Origin: Agrobacterium tumefaciens | Lineage (GTDB): Bacteria; Pseudomonadota; Alphaproteobacteria; Rhizobiales; Rhizobiaceae | NCBI RefSeq assembly: GCF_000834635.1 | Contig: NZ_JXQV01000010.1 | Span: forward strand, 1-59,965 | Reading direction: 5' to 3' | DNA: 59,965 nt | Shown: one piece after another, positions 52,074-59,965 of the stretch | Position numbering within the stretch: position 1 is the stretch's first letter | How the letters are laid out: the number at the start of each line of letters is the position of its first letter | Program-made: the position numbers and the translations under genes | Notes under the pieces: model-generated | What the model saw: only the letters and a program-made list of their open reading frames with translations | The model's database searches: none | What the model was told of the DNA's origin: nothing

Positions 52074-53228
52074 TTATTGTGAAAATCGCTTTATGGTTCG
52101 AGCACATACCCGCCGAAACCGACCGGCTCCCGCTTCTAGCCATCCCCATACTCCAGTTCGCGCAATTGCCCATAAAATGGCTAGCCCACCGCACCAATAA
52201 GGTAGCGTTGTTTCCGTAACGCCCCAAAAGCTCTTGCCCCAGTCATACAGGGCGCTTCCAATCGCACCGAGCAATATGACCCCTATCATGTAGAACAGGA
52301 GGCCCGGAGTACTCGCTTGAAAACTCGCGAACGCCGTAAAGTCCTGAATTGGATCTTCTTTCGAACCTTCACGCCAATGATAAATGATCAGGCGAGAGAG
52401 GAGCCGCTCCTCTTCGGCAGCGTCTCGCGCGGCGATCTCGCGGCCACGGAGGTAAGAGGCCCATAGTTTCGCTTCAAGCCTGCGTACCTTTCGTAGAGGG
52501 GCATGCTGCGTAACAAGGGCATGACCGAGCTCGCGGATCAGAAAGTAATGCACGCGGACGATCTTAAAAGCATTGGCAGAGGCCCGCTTCGCGATTGAAT
52601 GTGGGAAGCTACGTTGTTCGTTCAGTCTGAGCTCGGTCAACTCTAGTCGCTGAGACGAACTGACGAATACCTTCTCTTGCCCGATTATCTCTTGTGTGAA
52701 TAAAGATTGGGTTTTGCCCGCAAGGTGTAGACGGAGGCGAATATACTGCGGCCCAGGCCCAGCATCCCGTAAGCGCGTGCACATGGCCTCGGTCAGCGTA
52801 ATAGTTGAGCCAGGTCCTTTCAAGCCGTCTTCAACTGGCGTCAGGATGAGGTCCTCACCGACGTTCACTTTGTGGACAGTTACGAACGGCTCACCACTCG
52901 TTGTTGTCTCGTATCGCAGGTCGGTCTTGCTCCCGACCTCGACGACCATGTTGAAAACCGCGTCCAACGTCTGGCCGTAGGCCATGACCGCGCTCAGATC
53001 CTGAAACTGATTAAGTTGGAGCGATATCGGAAAATATAAGTAGATCCGTTTGACCAATTGAATCTCGGACAACCGAAGGCCGATGTCGAGAAAATTGGTT
53101 TTCGATGGGTTGTCTCGCCAAAGATTGAAGTGAATCTCCAAGTTTGGCTGCTGCGGATCGCGATCGACTTGCGCCGTAGAATGATTATACTCATCCGGCT
53201 CATACCAAATCGCCAAAGTTCCGTTCAT
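52074..53228 (-). CDS. membrane protein of unknown function in a defence-like island
   Basis: This 384-residue protein has a beta-rich soluble N-terminal part of about 190 residues, a helical middle (ANAFKIVRVHYFLIRELGHA, then EAKLWASYLRGREIAA) and two C-terminal hydrophobic helices (LLFYMIGVILLGAIGSALY and LPYWCGGLAILWAIARTGVW). No family was recognised. It lies between the Shedu-like nuclease and the GNAT-PUA-like gene on the same strand. A sensor or membrane effector role is possible. Confidence 0.55.
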   Translation of the reverse strand: MNGTLAIWYEPDEYNHSTAQVDRDPQQPNLEIHFNLWRDNPSKTNFLDIGLRLSEIQLVKRIYLYFPISLQLNQFQDLSAVMAYGQTLDAVFNMVVEVGSKTDLRYETTTSGEPFVTVHKVNVGEDLILTPVEDGLKGPGSTITLTEAMCTRLRDAGPGPQYIRLRLHLAGKTQSLFTQEIIGQEKVFVSSSQRLELTELRLNEQRSFPHSIAKRASANAFKIVRVHYFLIRELGHALVTQHAPLRKVRRLEAKLWASYLRGREIAARDAAEEERLLSRLIIYHWREGSKEDPIQDFTAFASFQASTPGLLFYMIGVILLGAIGSALYDWGKSFWGVTETTLPYWCGGLAILWAIARTGVWGWLEAGAGRFRRVCARTIKRFSQ

Positions 53229-53257
53229 CTCACATCAGACCTTTCAAAGCTTCGAGC

Positions 53258-54313
53258 TCAATTGACGATCAGACTTCCATCGACTTCACCTAGATCTAGA
53301 ATGCTCGAAAATTGAGCATCGGTAAGCGCCCGCAAATCCCACTTGGGCTGAACCGCAATGCCTACAACGTCCAGAAGAGCGGCGCGATTTGGGCGTTTCG
53401 AGAAGGCGGCGTTGTAGGTCAATTTCGCAGCGTACAATGGCCGCCCGTCGTCGTAGCGATCCCTGAGCTGTTGTTCGCCGAATACGCTATGGTCCTTTGC
53501 AAAGGACACAAACGCGTTTGCGTCTTTAAAATGCTTTCGAGAGTAGGTTTCTTCCACCACGCATACCGAAGTTGCCACCGAACGATAATATGCTTTCCCT
53601 TGGATGTCCGTCGTGCGGTAAATTACGACGAGGTCGCCTCGTTTCATGCGATTTAAAGAGAGCCCAGCGATATAGACCTTATGAATCGAATTGGTGTGAG
53701 GAACGTCTTCTTCCGAAAATGGATCTTCTGTCTTCAGGATTGAGTCGGGCAGCAAATCCGTGTGGAACTCTGGCTTGATCGCCAGCAGCCATTTGGACTT
53801 TCCGGCGGTCTGCATCAACGGATAGTCTTTGACGATGTCATTCGCCAGGTTGGCAAACGTGCGGAGTAGAACGAGCTCTTCCCCATTGGGCGTGGATTTA
53901 ATGCCCTTTTGCTCAAAGCCGTACCGCTTGAAAAGGTTTATAAGCGAGACGTGCGTATCGAAAACGGTAACGTAAACCTCTGAAACGCCCTCCAGAATAG
54001 CGTGATCAAAGATGCGCTTTATGATCCTTTCGCCGAGTTTGGTTCCTTTCGCATTTACCTTCAGAGTGCCCACCTTAAGCCGGTTCTTGGCAGGTAGAGG
54101 CGGATGAACATCTGTAATGGGTCCAGTCTCGACCTTGATATAGAGGAAACCACGAACCCCCTGTCCGACATCACCGTCAATGACATATACCGGTTCCGCC
54201 GCTTTCTTGGCGAACCAGTCTGAAAATTCCTGGTATTGCGCCTTCAAACTGTCGAAGAATTTGTCGTTGAGATCCACGTCTTTGAATTTTGTCGGGCGTA
54301 GAGTCTGCCCCAT
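53258..54313 (-). CDS. GNAT acetyltransferase fused to a PUA/EVE-like domain (no PIN domain)
   Basis: Residues about 20-150 form a GNAT fold: LKVGTLKVNAKGTKLGERII, with the acetyl-CoA loop, then VYVTVFDTHVSLINLFKRYG and FEQKG. Residues about 205-340 resemble a PUA-like (EVE/ASCH-type) domain, HKVYIAGLSLNRMKRGDLVV followed by YRTTDIQGKAYYRSVATSV and FGEQQLRDRY. The same GNAT-PUA order and similar motifs occur in the larger PIN-containing protein at 56189-57727 (KVCTFKVAPDKRGVKLGELL, HSVY-type SVYSEQQL). It is thus a PIN-less paralogue. The biochemical target is unknown. Confidence 0.7.
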   Translation of the reverse strand: MGQTLRPTKFKDVDLNDKFFDSLKAQYQEFSDWFAKKAAEPVYVIDGDVGQGVRGFLYIKVETGPITDVHPPLPAKNRLKVGTLKVNAKGTKLGERIIKRIFDHAILEGVSEVYVTVFDTHVSLINLFKRYGFEQKGIKSTPNGEELVLLRTFANLANDIVKDYPLMQTAGKSKWLLAIKPEFHTDLLPDSILKTEDPFSEEDVPHTNSIHKVYIAGLSLNRMKRGDLVVIYRTTDIQGKAYYRSVATSVCVVEETYSRKHFKDANAFVSFAKDHSVFGEQQLRDRYDDGRPLYAAKLTYNAAFSKRPNRAALLDVVGIAVQPKWDLRALTDAQFSSILDLGEVDGSLIVN

Positions 54314-54481
54314 GCGCCTTCCCCCCGAATCGTATGAAAATACAGCCTACCAGTGCAACGAATAGATCATTCCGCGGGCACAATTTGAAGTAGCGAGGAA
54401 GGTAGATTATCGAATAATGTTTGTAGCAAAGAGGCCAACTGCTATCCTTTAAAGAACAATTGTCTGCATGAGCCAGAGGCT

Positions 54482-55297
54482 TCAACAATCTTTTGTGGCT
54501 ATGGGGTGAAGGGGGCTTGCTCCATCGCGCTGGCGCAAATAGGTCTCATAGGACTGTATGTCAGGGTTGCCCATATCAATCGCAAATTCTTCGCCAAATA
54601 TTGCTATGATAAAAAACAGTAAATTCTTATCTGTGTAGACGAAGTCATACTCATGGAGCAGCTCGAAAGTATCGGTCCCATCACGGAACCGCTGATCAAA
54701 GCGATGGAGCCTGCGGCGGTGGAATTGCCACTCTTTAGGCTTCTCTCCAACGCGGACAAACCGTCTCAAAGCCTCCAAGCCTTCGTTAGAAAGTAATTCT
54801 TTGCGCCAACCGTCGAGTTGCATGACCCTCAACGCGAGTGCTTCGATCGCAACTTTTCCAATGAAGCGAGACATCAGATGACGATCGACTTGTGATTTGT
54901 GTGGGACCGGCACCAGCAAAGTGCCTTGAGTTTCCGCCAGTAAAGAACGTTCAAGCTCACCGGCTCGGCTCCTATCTCTTGGCTCCACGAAAATCCCGGT
55001 TGAATCCGTCCAGATGTTTACTGGAATTTTCGAATGGGAAAAGTGGCCACTCATTGGCGGAATACGGCCCCGTTTGTTGCGGACTGCCATCATGCTACGC
55101 AGATGACGAAAATATTCCGTCTCAAGTAACGGGCCTTCAATCTTCCGCGCAAAGTAATTGTTGCAGCGGTCGCACACGATGCCAGCTGGCAGCGTATGCT
55201 CAAAGTTGCCCAGTGATTCGGGGACAATATGCTCAACCGAGCGCGATTCCGCCGCATCCCCTCGACAAAAAATACACTGCTTGAAGTTCGTTTCCCC
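54482..55297 (-). CDS. HNH endonuclease-like protein without a clear start codon
   Basis: The open frame begins after a TAG at 55298-55300 and reads TNFKQCIFCRGDAAESRSVE, then HIVPESLGNFEH and GIVCDRCNNYFARKIEG. The two CxxC pairs and the H-I-V-P motif are typical of HNH nucleases that carry a structural zinc. No ATG, GTG or TTG precedes this domain in frame; only ACG (55291-55289) or ATT is available. A GTG at 55177 would cut the HNH motif away. The start has either mutated or is non-canonical. The C-terminal part (about 200 residues) is helical and unassigned. Confidence 0.6.
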   Translation of the reverse strand, partial: GETNFKQCIFCRGDAAESRSVEHIVPESLGNFEHTLPAGIVCDRCNNYFARKIEGPLLETEYFRHLRSMMAVRNKRGRIPPMSGHFSHSKIPVNIWTDSTGIFVEPRDRSRAGELERSLLAETQGTLLVPVPHKSQVDRHLMSRFIGKVAIEALALRVMQLDGWRKELLSNEGLEALRRFVRVGEKPKEWQFHRRRLHRFDQRFRDGTDTFELLHEYDFVYTDKNLLFFIIAIFGEEFAIDMGNPDIQSYETYLRQRDGASPLHPIATKDC

Positions 55298-55422
55298 CTA
55301 AAAACTGCGGCATGAATCCAGAATGCCGAGTTCAAATTCGCATTTTATCCCTTCCGACAAGAATATTCCTTGCACGGAATGTTTCTTAGCGGTAGCAACG
55401 CCGTAACATGGAGTAGCATAGC

Positions 55423-56214
55423 ATGGGCAAACTGGCGGGAAAAGTTATCGAAGCCTCCGCGGCAACCGAGCCACGCGACGAGCACGCTGCTGGTGTCGAT
55501 CTGCGTCGACTTCGGCTTCTGTCTGGACTGACGCAAGCCGAAATGGCTGTTCGCATGAATGTCCAGCAAGCAGCCGTTTCAAAACTTGAAAAGGGTGGCG
55601 AAGTTCACCTGTCCACGATCAAACGCTACGTGGAGGCTCTTGGTGCGTCGTTGCGTGTAGACGCAGTCTTCCCTGCAGACGCTCGCCTTGTCCTCCGCGT
55701 GAAAGAGACATTCGACATTGAATACGGCAACGACGATCAGCTTGTCTTTCCGCTCTTGGCAGATGAGCCGTTTCGACCGCAGAGAGATGTTGTTCTTTCC
55801 ATTCGTCCGCAATATTCCGAGAAAATTATGGAAGGACGCAAAACAGTTGAGCTTCGCCGGCGATTTCCGGTTTCCGCGCCTGGGGGGACCTTGGCGTACA
55901 TCTATTCGACGTCGCCAATTCGAGCGATGGTCGGAATTGCGGAGATCAAGGATGTGCTGAAGTTGCCCGTGCAACAAATCTGGTCCGAGTTTGAAGACAC
56001 TGCATTTATCGAGCGAAATGATTTTGAAAGCTATTTTCAGGGTTTAGAGTTTGGTTTCGCTCTGCTCTTTGAAGATGTTAAGCCATTCTCCCGGCCCGTC
56101 CCACTCACGGAGTTGCGAGAGAAATTTGGATTCGAACCACCACAGTCATTCCTGTACGCGAGCCGCGATCTGCGAAAGGCCCTGAGAGATGAGGCAACAG
56201 TCGTATCTCATTGA
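55423..56214 (+). CDS. XRE-type HTH protein fused to an ASCH (PUA-like) domain
   Basis: This 263-residue protein has an XRE HTH at residues about 27-80 (LRRLRLLSGLTQAEMAVRMN, then VQQAAVSKLEKGG). The second half is an ASCH domain: VLSIRPQYSEKIMEGRKTVE with the conserved K-x-x-E region, followed by LRRRFPV, and GTLAYIYSTSPIRAMVGIAE. ASCH domains bind RNA or modified nucleotides. The next gene starts 26 nt inside its 3' end, so the two are translationally coupled. It is the likely antitoxin or sensor of the PIN-GNAT protein. Confidence 0.85.
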   Translation: MGKLAGKVIEASAATEPRDEHAAGVDLRRLRLLSGLTQAEMAVRMNVQQAAVSKLEKGGEVHLSTIKRYVEALGASLRVDAVFPADARLVLRVKETFDIEYGNDDQLVFPLLADEPFRPQRDVVLSIRPQYSEKIMEGRKTVELRRRFPVSAPGGTLAYIYSTSPIRAMVGIAEIKDVLKLPVQQIWSEFEDTAFIERNDFESYFQGLEFGFALLFEDVKPFSRPVPLTELREKFGFEPPQSFLYASRDLRKALRDEATVVSH

Positions 56215-57727
56215 TACGAACATCCTGATCGGCCTGGAGGACTACCACGCGGTGGAAGCCGCATACGCTAAATTCTCAAGTCTCGCTGCGGCCCACAAGA
56301 TCACGATTTTCGTCCACGAGGCGGCCCGCGACGACATTGCCCGCGACAAGGACGCGGAACGTCGTCGAATCTCCCTTAGCAAAATCTCAAAATACCAAGT
56401 GTTGGGGAAGCAGCGCGGCCTGAACCAAGCCGACCTTCAAGCTGAGTTCGGCCCTTTGAAGCGGCCCAATGACATAGTCGACGCAACTCTCCTCCACGCC
56501 TTGAAAAGTGACGCGGTCGATTTTCTTGTCACGCAGGACAAAGGCCTTCACGAGCGCGCCTTCAAACATTCGGCCGAGCTTGGCCGGCGCATCTTGTTCG
56601 TTGGCGACGCCGTCGATCTTCTCACGCAGACATACGAGCCAAAGCAGGTCCCGATCAGGCATGTTGCCGAAGTTGAGGCTCATACCATCAACAACAAAGA
56701 TAACTTTTTCGACAGCCTCCGCCAAGGGTATCCGGAGTTCGACGATTGGTGGCGCGAGAAGTGTGTTCGCCAGCACCGCCCGTGCTGGGTTGTTTATGAT
56801 GACGAGGAACTCGCGGGTCTGATCGTTCGAAAGGATGAGAGTAAGACCGACACAGATGCGGTGACGAAAGCCGACAAAATCTTGAAAGTCTGCACCTTCA
56901 AGGTGGCGCCCGACAAACGCGGTGTCAAACTCGGTGAGCTACTTCTAAAACAGGTCCTTTGGTACGCCCAGCGCAACGGCTACGACTTGGCATATCTCAC
57001 GACATATGAAGATCAAGCGGCGCTGATGAACCTCCTGGAATTCTATGGCTTTACCCATGCCGGCACGAAAGAAAACGGCGAGTTCATCTATGAACGGGCG
57101 TTTTCGTCCGCAAAACTGCTTGATGATCCCACTATGTCGATCTTCGAGACTGCAAGAAAAAACTACCCCCGCTTTCTTGTGACGGACCAAGTTCGCGCCT
57201 TCGGAATTCCTATCAAGGAAGACTATCACGACACCCTCTATCCCGACCTATGGAAGCCTAAGCAGCCGGACTTCTTCGTGGGCGCTTCTCGGGCCGACCG
57301 CCCGACCCGGCCAGGGAACACAATCCGGAAGGTCTACCTATGCCGAGCACCGTCAAACCTTGGCGATGCGGGCTCGCTGCTGTTCTTCTACAAGGGGGCG
57401 TCAAAGGAGCGTCCTTCCCAAGCCATGACGACGCTAGGAATTTTGGAGAGCGTCACCTTCGCGAGCTCCACCAGAGAATTGATGCAATTAACGGGTGGCC
57501 GATCAGTCTACAGCGAGCAGCAACTCGAGCACTGGCAGGCGACGACGACAAGACCGGTCAAGGTCATCAACTATCTACTGGCTGCGTATATAGATCCCGA
57601 GATCGGGCTGGATGAACTACGAAATCTGGGTATCGTCAACGGTAACCCGCAACAGTCAATCTACGAAATTCGGACGGATATCCTCCCGAGGCTTCTCCGT
57701 CGCGCGAACCTTGAGTTCGAAATATAG
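56189..57727 (+). CDS. PIN-GNAT-PUA-like triple fusion, putative toxin/effector
   Basis: This 512-residue protein has a PIN ribonuclease domain (residues 1-150; QSYLIDTNILIGLEDYH with Asp 9, VHEAARDDI, and KSDAVDFLVTQDKGL), a GNAT acetyltransferase domain (about 180-300; KVCTFKVAPDKRGVKLGELL, LLEFYGF) and a C-terminal PUA-like domain (about 375-505; RKVYLCRAPSN, SLLFFYKGA, GILESVTFASSTRELM, SVYSEQQL). PIN toxins cut tRNA or rRNA, and GNAT toxins acetylate aminoacyl-tRNA, so the fusion suggests a translation-targeting effector. It is coupled to the XRE-ASCH gene. A PIN-less relative lies 2 kb away. Confidence 0.82.
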   Translation: MRQQSYLIDTNILIGLEDYHAVEAAYAKFSSLAAAHKITIFVHEAARDDIARDKDAERRRISLSKISKYQVLGKQRGLNQADLQAEFGPLKRPNDIVDATLLHALKSDAVDFLVTQDKGLHERAFKHSAELGRRILFVGDAVDLLTQTYEPKQVPIRHVAEVEAHTINNKDNFFDSLRQGYPEFDDWWREKCVRQHRPCWVVYDDEELAGLIVRKDESKTDTDAVTKADKILKVCTFKVAPDKRGVKLGELLLKQVLWYAQRNGYDLAYLTTYEDQAALMNLLEFYGFTHAGTKENGEFIYERAFSSAKLLDDPTMSIFETARKNYPRFLVTDQVRAFGIPIKEDYHDTLYPDLWKPKQPDFFVGASRADRPTRPGNTIRKVYLCRAPSNLGDAGSLLFFYKGASKERPSQAMTTLGILESVTFASSTRELMQLTGGRSVYSEQQLEHWQATTTRPVKVINYLLAAYIDPEIGLDELRNLGIVNGNPQQSIYEIRTDILPRLLRRANLEFEI

Positions 57728-57883
57728 CAGCGAACGAATCGCATTCCTCGGCACCTCAAGACTAGTAAAAATCAACGTTCCGTCGAGCTGCGGCTGCGAA
57801 GCAAAGCAAGTTTCAACATCTCATAGCCGGACGCGACGGTCTTCGTCTGCACACATCGCCGAAAATCAAAGGATGTTGGTCGA

Positions 57884-58292
57884 TTACCGGCGGGATAGCG
57901 TTAGCAACCTTTGGTACCGAATGTCCGATTCAAGACGTAGGCTCTTCGAAGCGATATGCTTTAACGCTTTGTCGAGCCCATTCGGGACAATGGCGACATC
58001 CTCAGCGCCAACCGTTTTATCCAGTATTGATAGCAAAGCCCCTGCATCCCTCGCAGAATCTATACCCGTTATATTCCGTTCATCGGCACTGCGGTCTAGG
58101 ATGCCGTAGTCCCAGAGAGACCAGCACTGAAAAGGTGTAAGGTACGGCAGAATGAGTTCGGCGGCCTCAGCGTAGTTCTCGCCGGCTGCCGCCGGGAAAT
58201 CGGCGAACGCGTCCGATAATATCGGAGATGAGAGCGTCAGTTCTTTCGGCCAAATTTCCTGAAAGAGCTTCTTGACTAGCCCAAATCTTTTA
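57884..58292 (-). pseudogene. C-terminal fragment of an unknown gene, cut by the IS66 element
   Basis: The frame encodes KRFGLVKKLFQEIWPKELTL, then AELILPYLTPFQCWSLWDYG and LLSILDKTVGAEDVAIVPNG, which look like real protein sequence, but no family was recognised. It has no start of its own; upstream the frame runs into the end region of the IS66 element. The break is placed near 58292, where GTAAACGC on the plus strand resembles an IS66 terminus. The missing 5' part should lie beyond the window on the other side of the element. Confidence 0.5.
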
Positions 58293-59965
58293 CCGTAAAC
58301 GCGATTTTCTCCGCACGTTGACACGATCGTCGCCGGTATATCGCGAGTAGTGGTTCGGATTTGTTTGTTATGCTCGCAGTGTTTTGCTGCCGAAGTTGAA
58401 CGGCATGAGGTCGTCAATTCCGGCGTCAGGAGCGCGCTGTGGCAACTCATGGAGCACGTGACGCAGCCAGGCGAGCGGGTCGACGCCACAAGCGCGGCAA
58501 GTCAGCATGAGACTGTAGATCACGGCGCTGGCCTTGGCACCCTCGACGCTGTCGCTGAACAGCCACGATTTTCTACCGGTCGCAAAAACTCTGATATCGC
58601 GTTCAAGAATGTTGTTGTCGATCGGCATTCTGCCGTCACTGGTATAGCGCGTCAGATACTCCCACTGGTTTAGAGTGTAGGACACGGCGTCACCCAGCTT
58701 GCTGTCCGGCAAAACCTTTGGCGCAATGGTGTCGAGCCACATCTTCAGGGCGTTCAGGACGGGCAAGCTATGCTGTTGGCGGAAACTGCGTATGCAGTCG
58801 GCCTTCGTCTCCCCAGGATCTGGGGCCTTGTCTCTTGCCTGCTTTTCGATCCGGTAGAGTTGCTCGAAGAACCGGAGCGCCTGTTCCGGCGGTCCGCCTC
58901 CATTCTTGCGGGTCTTGAGGGCCTCGACAAAGCGCCGCCTGGAATGAGCCATGCATCCGACATGGGTGGAGCCATTGATGGTGCGCCAGGCTGTGTAGCC
59001 ATCGCTTACCAATATGCCGCGATAATCACCGAGGAAGGTCTGCGGGTGGATCTGACCCCGGCCGGGCTGGTAGTCGAGAAGGACGATTGGCTCGTCACTG
59101 TCCTCACCGCTGCGGTATGCCCACATATACGACGTGCTGGTGGCTTCCTTGTTCTTTTCCTTCAGGACCTGAACGGTTGTTTCGTCACCATGGATGAGAG
59201 GATGCGACCGAAGCCGCAGCTTCAGGGCCTCATAGATGCGGTGCAGATGCTTCTCGCTTGAACCGATCACCCAGTGAGCAAGTGCGCCACGGCTGATCGG
59301 TACGCCGGCCCGCTCGAAGGTCTGGGCAACGCGGTACAGCGGTGTGCCATCGACGTATTTGTGAACAAGCGCGAAGGCCAGCGTTGAAGCCGTAGCAATG
59401 CTGCCCGGCAGGGGTTGTGTCGGCATAGGCGCGATTACGACGGGCGTGTTGATCCCGGTGCGGTCGCAATGGCGGCAAGCGTACTTGAACCGAACATTCT
59501 GCAGGACCTTTGCTTTGACCTCGATATGGAGCTGCTCGGTAACGGTTTCACCCATGCGATGCATTTGACCATGGCAGCATGGACAAGCCTTCTGATCCTC
59601 GGGAAGGTCATATTCGACCCGCTCGCGTGGCAGATCTTCCGGCAGAGGTCTGCGGCCCCGCTTCTTTCCCGCGGTCCTGTCGAGCGCTGGCAGGCCTGTA
59701 TCAGGGAGATCGATGGCAGCATCGCCGTCGTCACTGCCATCTTCGTCCGCAGCAATTTCGGCTTCGTTGAACAGGCGATCAATATGCTTTTCGCTGCGCG
59801 GTGCAAAACGATGCAGCTTTGCGAGTGCCAGTTCCTCTTCGAGCTTGACGACGCGGCGCGAGAGCGCTTCCTTCTCGGCTTTCAGCGCAGCAATTTCGGC
59901 GGCATTTGCCGCCAACTGCGCCATCAGCACTGCAACATCAGGTTCACCGGCTCTGTTCATCACAG
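58293..59965 (-). mobile_element. IS66-family insertion sequence (incomplete in window)
   Basis: The element includes the tnpC-type transposase at 58368-59963. The left boundary near 58293 is inferred from a GTAA-type end and from the break in the neighbouring gene. The other end, with tnpA and tnpB, would lie beyond the window. Target duplications cannot be checked here. Confidence 0.55.
58368..59963 (-). CDS. tnpC: IS66-family transposase (TnpC)
   Basis: This 531-residue transposase has a leucine-zipper-like N-terminal coil (LAANAAEIAALKAEKEALSR, then RVVKLEEELALAKLHRFAPR), a zinc-finger (CPCCHGQM and CRHCDR) and the DDE core: LIHGDETTVQVL, GILVSDGYTAWR and PIDNNILERDIRVFATGRKS. The start, near the window end, is an ATG, with another ATG directly after it. 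The frame is intact. In complete IS66 elements tnpA and tnpB lie upstream. Confidence 0.95.
   Translation of the reverse strand: MMNRAGEPDVAVLMAQLAANAAEIAALKAEKEALSRRVVKLEEELALAKLHRFAPRSEKHIDRLFNEAEIAADEDGSDDGDAAIDLPDTGLPALDRTAGKKRGRRPLPEDLPRERVEYDLPEDQKACPCCHGQMHRMGETVTEQLHIEVKAKVLQNVRFKYACRHCDRTGINTPVVIAPMPTQPLPGSIATASTLAFALVHKYVDGTPLYRVAQTFERAGVPISRGALAHWVIGSSEKHLHRIYEALKLRLRSHPLIHGDETTVQVLKEKNKEATSTSYMWAYRSGEDSDEPIVLLDYQPGRGQIHPQTFLGDYRGILVSDGYTAWRTINGSTHVGCMAHSRRRFVEALKTRKNGGGPPEQALRFFEQLYRIEKQARDKAPDPGETKADCIRSFRQQHSLPVLNALKMWLDTIAPKVLPDSKLGDAVSYTLNQWEYLTRYTSDGRMPIDNNILERDIRVFATGRKSWLFSDSVEGAKASAVIYSLMLTCRACGVDPLAWLRHVLHELPQRAPDAGIDDLMPFNFGSKTLRA

Noticed and set aside
58207..58225. TCCGATAATATCGGA palindrome near the right end
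   Set aside because: It lies inside a coding fragment, and its spacing does not match the 7-bp spacer of the two candidate recombinase sites.

Overview
The window reads as part of a repABC-type plasmid of a Rhizobiales alphaproteobacterium (Rhizobium, Agrobacterium, Sinorhizobium or a relative). The main evidence is a complete repA-repB-repC operon on the minus strand (about 1.65-5.28 kb) with two copies of the parS-like palindrome TTGTCAGCTGACAA. The many rhizobial plasmid families around it agree: DUF1403 with a ScpB homologue, an RHE_PE00001-type protein, a TniABQ transposon and IS66. No rRNA, tRNA or CRISPR array was recognised.

Layout. 0-5.4 kb: the end of an OmpA-like gene, a small zinc-ribbon membrane protein, a RelE/HigB-type toxin with its HTH antitoxin, and the replication/partition operon with a probable antisense RNA. 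5.4-28.3 kb: an accessory region. At least four versions of one tyrosine recombinase lie here, all on the minus strand: two remnants near 6.1-8.3 kb, one frameshifted gene near 23 kb and one intact gene near 28 kb. A second, different recombinase is at 10.6-11.8 kb. Between them sit an Mrr-like endonuclease, a NlpC/P60-like hydrolase, an unusual five-gene operon (13.4-18.2 kb), a DUF6602 protein, an ECF-like sigma factor with a membrane partner, a PIN/Phd toxin-antitoxin pair and a RES toxin with a chimeric antitoxin. The five-gene operon encodes an exported protein, a multi-pass membrane protein, a trypsin-endonuclease fusion, an SGNH hydrolase and a LecA-like domain protein. Both intact recombinase genes have a perfect palindrome just upstream. 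In each palindrome CGATAA and TTATCG arms flank exactly 7 bp, so these are candidate recombination sites.

28.3-46.4 kb: DUF1403 and ScpB, then a stress and ion-resistance block. It contains a truncated crcB with an EamA gene, a universal stress protein, an ECF sigma/anti-sigma pair with a likely regulon (matching GGAAT-N16-CGT promoters before the NTF2-like gene and before the DUF305/beta-propeller operon), a DsbA-like protein, a TDT-family anion/dicarboxylate transporter, a UDG-like protein, a LysR regulator, an AcfC-like binding protein and malate dehydrogenase. A fluoride operon follows: promoter, fluoride riboswitch, CLC-F-type antiporter, frameshifted crcB and EamA. NhaA lies upstream of it on the same strand.

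46.4-60 kb: an intact tniA-tniB-tniQ transposon next to the 5' end of a truncated RHE_PE00001-type gene. Next comes an AT-richer defence-like island: a Shedu/DUF4263-like nuclease, a membrane protein, a GNAT-PUA-like protein, an HNH protein without a clear start codon, and an XRE-ASCH gene translationally coupled to a PIN-GNAT-PUA-like triple fusion. The window ends in an IS66 element that appears to have cut off the 5' part of another gene.

The best candidates for undescribed biology are the trypsin/endonuclease-SGNH-lectin operon, the XRE-ASCH/PIN-GNAT-PUA module with its PIN-less paralogue nearby, and the recombinase-site architecture. All functions are inferred from sequence motifs alone.
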